Virus record (IMG/VR): IMGVR_UViG_3300025769_000752
Span: 1 to 25,569 of that record
Length of the DNA stretch: 25,569 bases
From: a virus
Direction: 5' to 3' (one strand)
Shown piece by piece: positions 23,097 through 25,569 of the stretch. The notes beneath the pieces are model-generated. The model did not search any database. It worked only from the letters and a program-made list of their open reading frames with translations, and had not been told where the DNA came from. Within the stretch, counting starts at the first letter, position 1. Each line of letters begins with the position of its first letter. Position numbers and translations under genes: made by a program.

Positions 23097-24860
23097 TTAT
23101 TCACAAGACTTCTGACCTGTCAGGGGATCAATGTAGCAAGCTTCTCCTCCTCCTCCTCCAGTAGCTATCTCCTCCTCCTCCTTCTCCTCCTTCTCTTCTT
23201 CCTCATCAGTCTTCACCATTGGTACTTCATTGAGGATGCCATAGCGTTTACCTGATGCTCTGAACGTAGTGATGCCTTTGCATCCATTCCTCCATGCATC
23301 CAGGTACAGATCCTTGAACTGTTCATAGGTAACACTGTCGCCAACATTACAGGTCTTAGAGACTGCACTATCAACGAACTGACTAGCGACACACAACACC
23401 TCAAGGTGCTTCTCAGCTGTTATCTCATTGGCTGTCTTACCTTTAAAGCCACGAGCATAAGCGTAGTCTTGGACTAACTCAGTTCTAGTGCCCTCAAAGG
23501 TTGTCAATGTCCTTGTGTATTCATTAGAGAACGGTGGCTCGATGCCAGAGGAGATGTTGTCGGCTACCAAGCTGATTGTCCCGGTTGGAGCGATAGATGT
23601 CAGGTGGCTATTCCTGATGCCAAAGGCGCGGATCTTCTCTTGTAGCCACTCAGGTAACTCTTTGATGAAGCTGCTCTTCAGATAGTCTTTTGATCGATAC
23701 ATCGGGAAGCTACCCTTCTCTTCAGCTAGGTCAGCTGATGTAGAGTAAGCTGCATTCCTCAGTATCTCCAGGACTTGCCTGGTGAACAGGAGGAAGCTAG
23801 CTGTTCCATACTCGAGGTTCATCATTGATCCAGCATTAGCTAAGCCAGTGATACCCAAGCCCATCCTTCTCTTGTTCTTAGCTTCGTCTTCTTGATGAGG
23901 TAGCGGATAGATTGTTCTATCAATGACATTGTCCATGGCTCTAACGACATGAGTTATGTCCTCTTCGAACTCGATCCAGTTGAATTGACCACAGCCATCT
24001 AACATTCCTACATACTGAGTTAGATTGAAGGAGCCTAGCAAACAGGCGCCATAAGGTGGGAGTGGCTGCTCACCGCATGGGTTCGTTGCAGCGATCTCTT
24101 CACAGTAGTAGAGGTTGTTCTCTGCATTGATTGTGTCGATGAATAAGACACCTGGCTCAGCCCAGTCCCAAGTACCTCTCATGATTGCATCCCATAGTCC
24201 AACCGGGTCTACACTATCGTAGACCTTGCCTTCGAACTTAAGATCAAATGGCTTCTTAGCATCCAGGCACTCCATGAACTTATCAGTGACGCCAACTGAT
24301 ATGTTGAAGCCAGTGAGCTTATCTGAGTTGTGCTTGGCATTGATGAACTCCATGATGTCTGGGTGATCGATCCTCAGTACACCCATCTGTGCCCCTCGTC
24401 TTGCCCCAGAGGAGCTGATCGTCTGACAGATGGCATCGAAGATACCCATGAACGACACCGGTCCTGATGCCTTGCTATCTAAGCTCTTAATGAGGTCACC
24501 ACGGGGTCTAATGTGACTGAAGTCATAACCAATGCCTCCACCCTTCCTCATGGTCTGTGCAGCTGATGTAGCAGCACTCATGATAGACTCCATGTCATCA
24601 TTAATTTGCTGAGAGACGAAGCAGTTGTAGGCTGTTGTCTGTCGAGCTGCACCCATGGCATTCTGGACACGACCAGCCGGGAGGAACTTCATCTCACGAA
24701 GGATATCTCTCATAGCATCAAAGTGTTGATCATTGTCAGCGAGGGCATGAGCTATCCTGGTACACTTGGCACCGAAGTCTTCGCCAGTCTGTCTGTATTT
24801 CATTTCGTCGATCTCATTAGACAGCTCTAGAGTTGGACCATACTGGCGATTAGATATCAT
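23097..24860 (-). CDS. nrdJ: Class II (B12-dependent) ribonucleotide reductase
   Basis: A 587-residue enzyme reducing ribonucleotides to deoxyribonucleotides with adenosylcobalamin. Visible: redox Cys 80 (AYNCFVSQ); RKGGGIGYDFSHIRPRGD (106-122); GARRGAQMGVLRIDHPDI (152-169); the active-site loop NPCGEQPLPPYGAC with Asn 260, Cys 262, Glu 264 and partner Cys 273; and APTGTIS (424-430). The 11-residue Cys-Cys spacing matches class II enzymes. It has no N-terminal ATP-cone, so ATP/dATP on-off control is probably absent. The tail is unusual: an acidic Glu/Lys run (552-564), a Gly5 linker, then Cys 575 and Cys 586, presumably the swinging redox pair. It overlaps the DUF3310 gene by 11 bases. No small (NrdB) subunit is needed or seen. 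Confidence 0.93.
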   Translation of the reverse strand: MISNRQYGPTLELSNEIDEMKYRQTGEDFGAKCTRIAHALADNDQHFDAMRDILREMKFLPAGRVQNAMGAARQTTAYNCFVSQQINDDMESIMSAATSAAQTMRKGGGIGYDFSHIRPRGDLIKSLDSKASGPVSFMGIFDAICQTISSSGARRGAQMGVLRIDHPDIMEFINAKHNSDKLTGFNISVGVTDKFMECLDAKKPFDLKFEGKVYDSVDPVGLWDAIMRGTWDWAEPGVLFIDTINAENNLYYCEEIAATNPCGEQPLPPYGACLLGSFNLTQYVGMLDGCGQFNWIEFEEDITHVVRAMDNVIDRTIYPLPHQEDEAKNKRRMGLGITGLANAGSMMNLEYGTASFLLFTRQVLEILRNAAYSTSADLAEEKGSFPMYRSKDYLKSSFIKELPEWLQEKIRAFGIRNSHLTSIAPTGTISLVADNISSGIEPPFSNEYTRTLTTFEGTRTELVQDYAYARGFKGKTANEITAEKHLEVLCVASQFVDSAVSKTCNVGDSVTYEQFKDLYLDAWRNGCKGITTFRASGKRYGILNEVPMVKTDEEEEKEEKEEEEIATGGGGGEACYIDPLTGQKSCE

Positions 24861-25134
24861 TAGCGTTATTCCCTTTAAGTAGATTGATCCTCATCTCGAT
24901 GTATCGAGCTGCTTTCTTCAGATCAGTGATTTCAGATTGTTTGCTGTCTTGTCCCTGGTAGTCTTTGTAACCAGCTCTCATGACATACTTGATTATGTTG
25001 CCTCTCCAGAACGACATACCATTCTCCATGATGAAGACGATGGGTTCGATCTTCCACCTGGTGTAGTGGTCAGGTCTTTTGATGATCTCTTTCTGATCAT
25101 CAGACTTCCATTCTTTCTCTCCCCATTTAGCCAT
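24850..25134 (-). CDS. DUF3310 protein (T7 gp1.7-like domain)
   Basis: A 94-residue protein. Residues 19-84 match the DUF3310 pattern: RPDHYTRWKIEPIVFIMENG, then FWRGNIIKYVMRAGYKD, then EITDLKKAARYIEMRI. The family is widespread in phages; T7 gp1.7, reported as a dGMP/dTMP kinase, is thought to carry this domain (recalled), so a nucleotide-metabolism role is plausible beside nrdJ. No P-loop is present, so kinase activity cannot be read from sequence. AAGGAG precedes the ATG, which overlaps the previous gene by eight bases. Confidence 0.85.
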   Translation of the reverse strand: MAKWGEKEWKSDDQKEIIKRPDHYTRWKIEPIVFIMENGMSFWRGNIIKYVMRAGYKDYQGQDSKQSEITDLKKAARYIEMRINLLKGNNANDI

Positions 25135-25321
25135 CCTGGAGGAACTCCTTCTTATCCCAGTTGCCCCACATCGTGTGGCCCCGGTGTAGTCCTCGGTCTT
25201 TCCATTTGCCTGGGTAAGGTGTCGACTTCTTCATAAGACGACAGAAGACTTCCTGTTCCTCTGAGGTCATGTTGTGATTAGAAAACGAATACCGAAGTTT
25301 TAACTGCTGCTGTAAGTTCAT
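25127..25321 (-). CDS. Small unknown protein in nucleotide cassette
   Basis: A 64-residue basic protein starting MNLQQQLKLRYSFSNHNM. ATG 25321 is preferred over ATG 25336 because GGGAG lies at a proper distance and the ATGA overlap with the exonuclease stop implies coupled translation; the upstream ATG has its purine run too far away. The C-terminal half contains HRGHTMWGNWDKKEFLQ, rich in Trp and His. It has no recognised domain. Confidence 0.65.
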   Translation of the reverse strand: MNLQQQLKLRYSFSNHNMTSEEQEVFCRLMKKSTPYPGKWKDRGLHRGHTMWGNWDKKEFLQDG

Positions 25322-25569
25322 CTCTTTGGCTCCCATAGTTTAATAATAGATTTCTCCTCGTCCCAATCGGACCACCGGAGTATTCTGGCAAGCCTTGCCT
25401 GGAGCAAAGCATCTTCCCTGGTTAATCCCTTCTTGAGGTAATGGTTCTCGACTAAAGACCAGTCCGGCCTCTTACCTAAGATCTTAGTTGCAGCCACTGG
25501 TCCAACACCCTTGATGCCGTAGTATCCATCAGTGGGATCTCCGGTTAAACATTGGGTGTAGAAGGCGTA
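25318..25569 (-). CDS. 5'-3' exonuclease, C-terminal part only
   Basis: The frame enters from the right edge with no start in the window: 83 residues and a TGA. It begins YAFYTQCLTGDPTDGYYGIK then GVGPVAATKIL, the Asp-containing metal-binding and helix-turn-helix (H3TH) segment of T7 gp6-type and PolI-type 5' nucleases (pattern TGDPTDGYxGIKGVGP). LLQARLARILRWSDWDEE follows, also typical of the C-terminal end. It removes RNA primers and degrades host DNA, feeding nucleotides to the dNTP pool. It overlaps the next gene by four bases. Confidence 0.88.
   Translation of the reverse strand, partial: YAFYTQCLTGDPTDGYYGIKGVGPVAATKILGKRPDWSLVENHYLKKGLTREDALLQARLARILRWSDWDEEKSIIKLWEPKR

Noticed and set aside
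23043-23255. Ser/Leu-rich plus-strand frame at the end of nrdJ
   Set aside because: It is the reverse of the Glu/Lys/Gly triplet-repeat tail of nrdJ, with no support of its own.

Overview
The window looks like one side of a lytic, tailed double-stranded DNA phage genome, probably a marine podovirus. It is compact and moderately AT-rich. Every supported gene reads on the minus strand, so transcription runs from base 25569 towards base 1. No integrase, attachment site, tRNA or rRNA gene, CRISPR array or insertion sequence was seen. The class II (vitamin B12-dependent) ribonucleotide reductase, the SU10-type capsid protein, a T7-like 5'-3' exonuclease and the pelagic-type fibre repeats together suggest a phage of a B12-using marine alphaproteobacterium (SAR116 or Roseobacter type; inference only).

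Right end (25569-23097), nucleotide and replication genes: the 3' part of a 5'-3' exonuclease, a small unknown gene, a DUF3310 protein and ribonucleotide reductase NrdJ. The four genes overlap one another by a few bases and form one translationally coupled cassette. Its likely job is to recycle degraded host DNA and make dNTPs for phage replication.

Middle (23096-22279), about 800 bases with no convincing gene. It separates the replication genes from the virion genes and is dense in structure. In the direction of transcription it holds a hairpin just past the nrdJ stop, a 75-base nested inverted repeat, a 7-bp hairpin, an array of ten CCAATGAT-like boxes spaced 10-12 bp, several more dyads, and a doubtful cysteine-rich mini-gene. 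It is the best candidate here for an undescribed control, replication-origin or noncoding-RNA locus.

Left (22278-1), virion genes: a repeat-bearing tail fibre, a tail protein, a modular collagen-like and glycine-rich adhesin, three probable internal or ejection proteins (one of 1708 residues with a zincin-like motif), small and large terminase, portal, a small protein, scaffold, major capsid protein, a small conserved-looking protein, a head-tail adaptor, and a second large tail fibre cut by the window edge. Genes are packed with overlaps or gaps of a few bases. The exception is the 110 bases after the capsid gene, which hold a UUCG-loop hairpin and a long inverted repeat.

Functions rest on motifs read by eye and gene order. 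No database search was possible.
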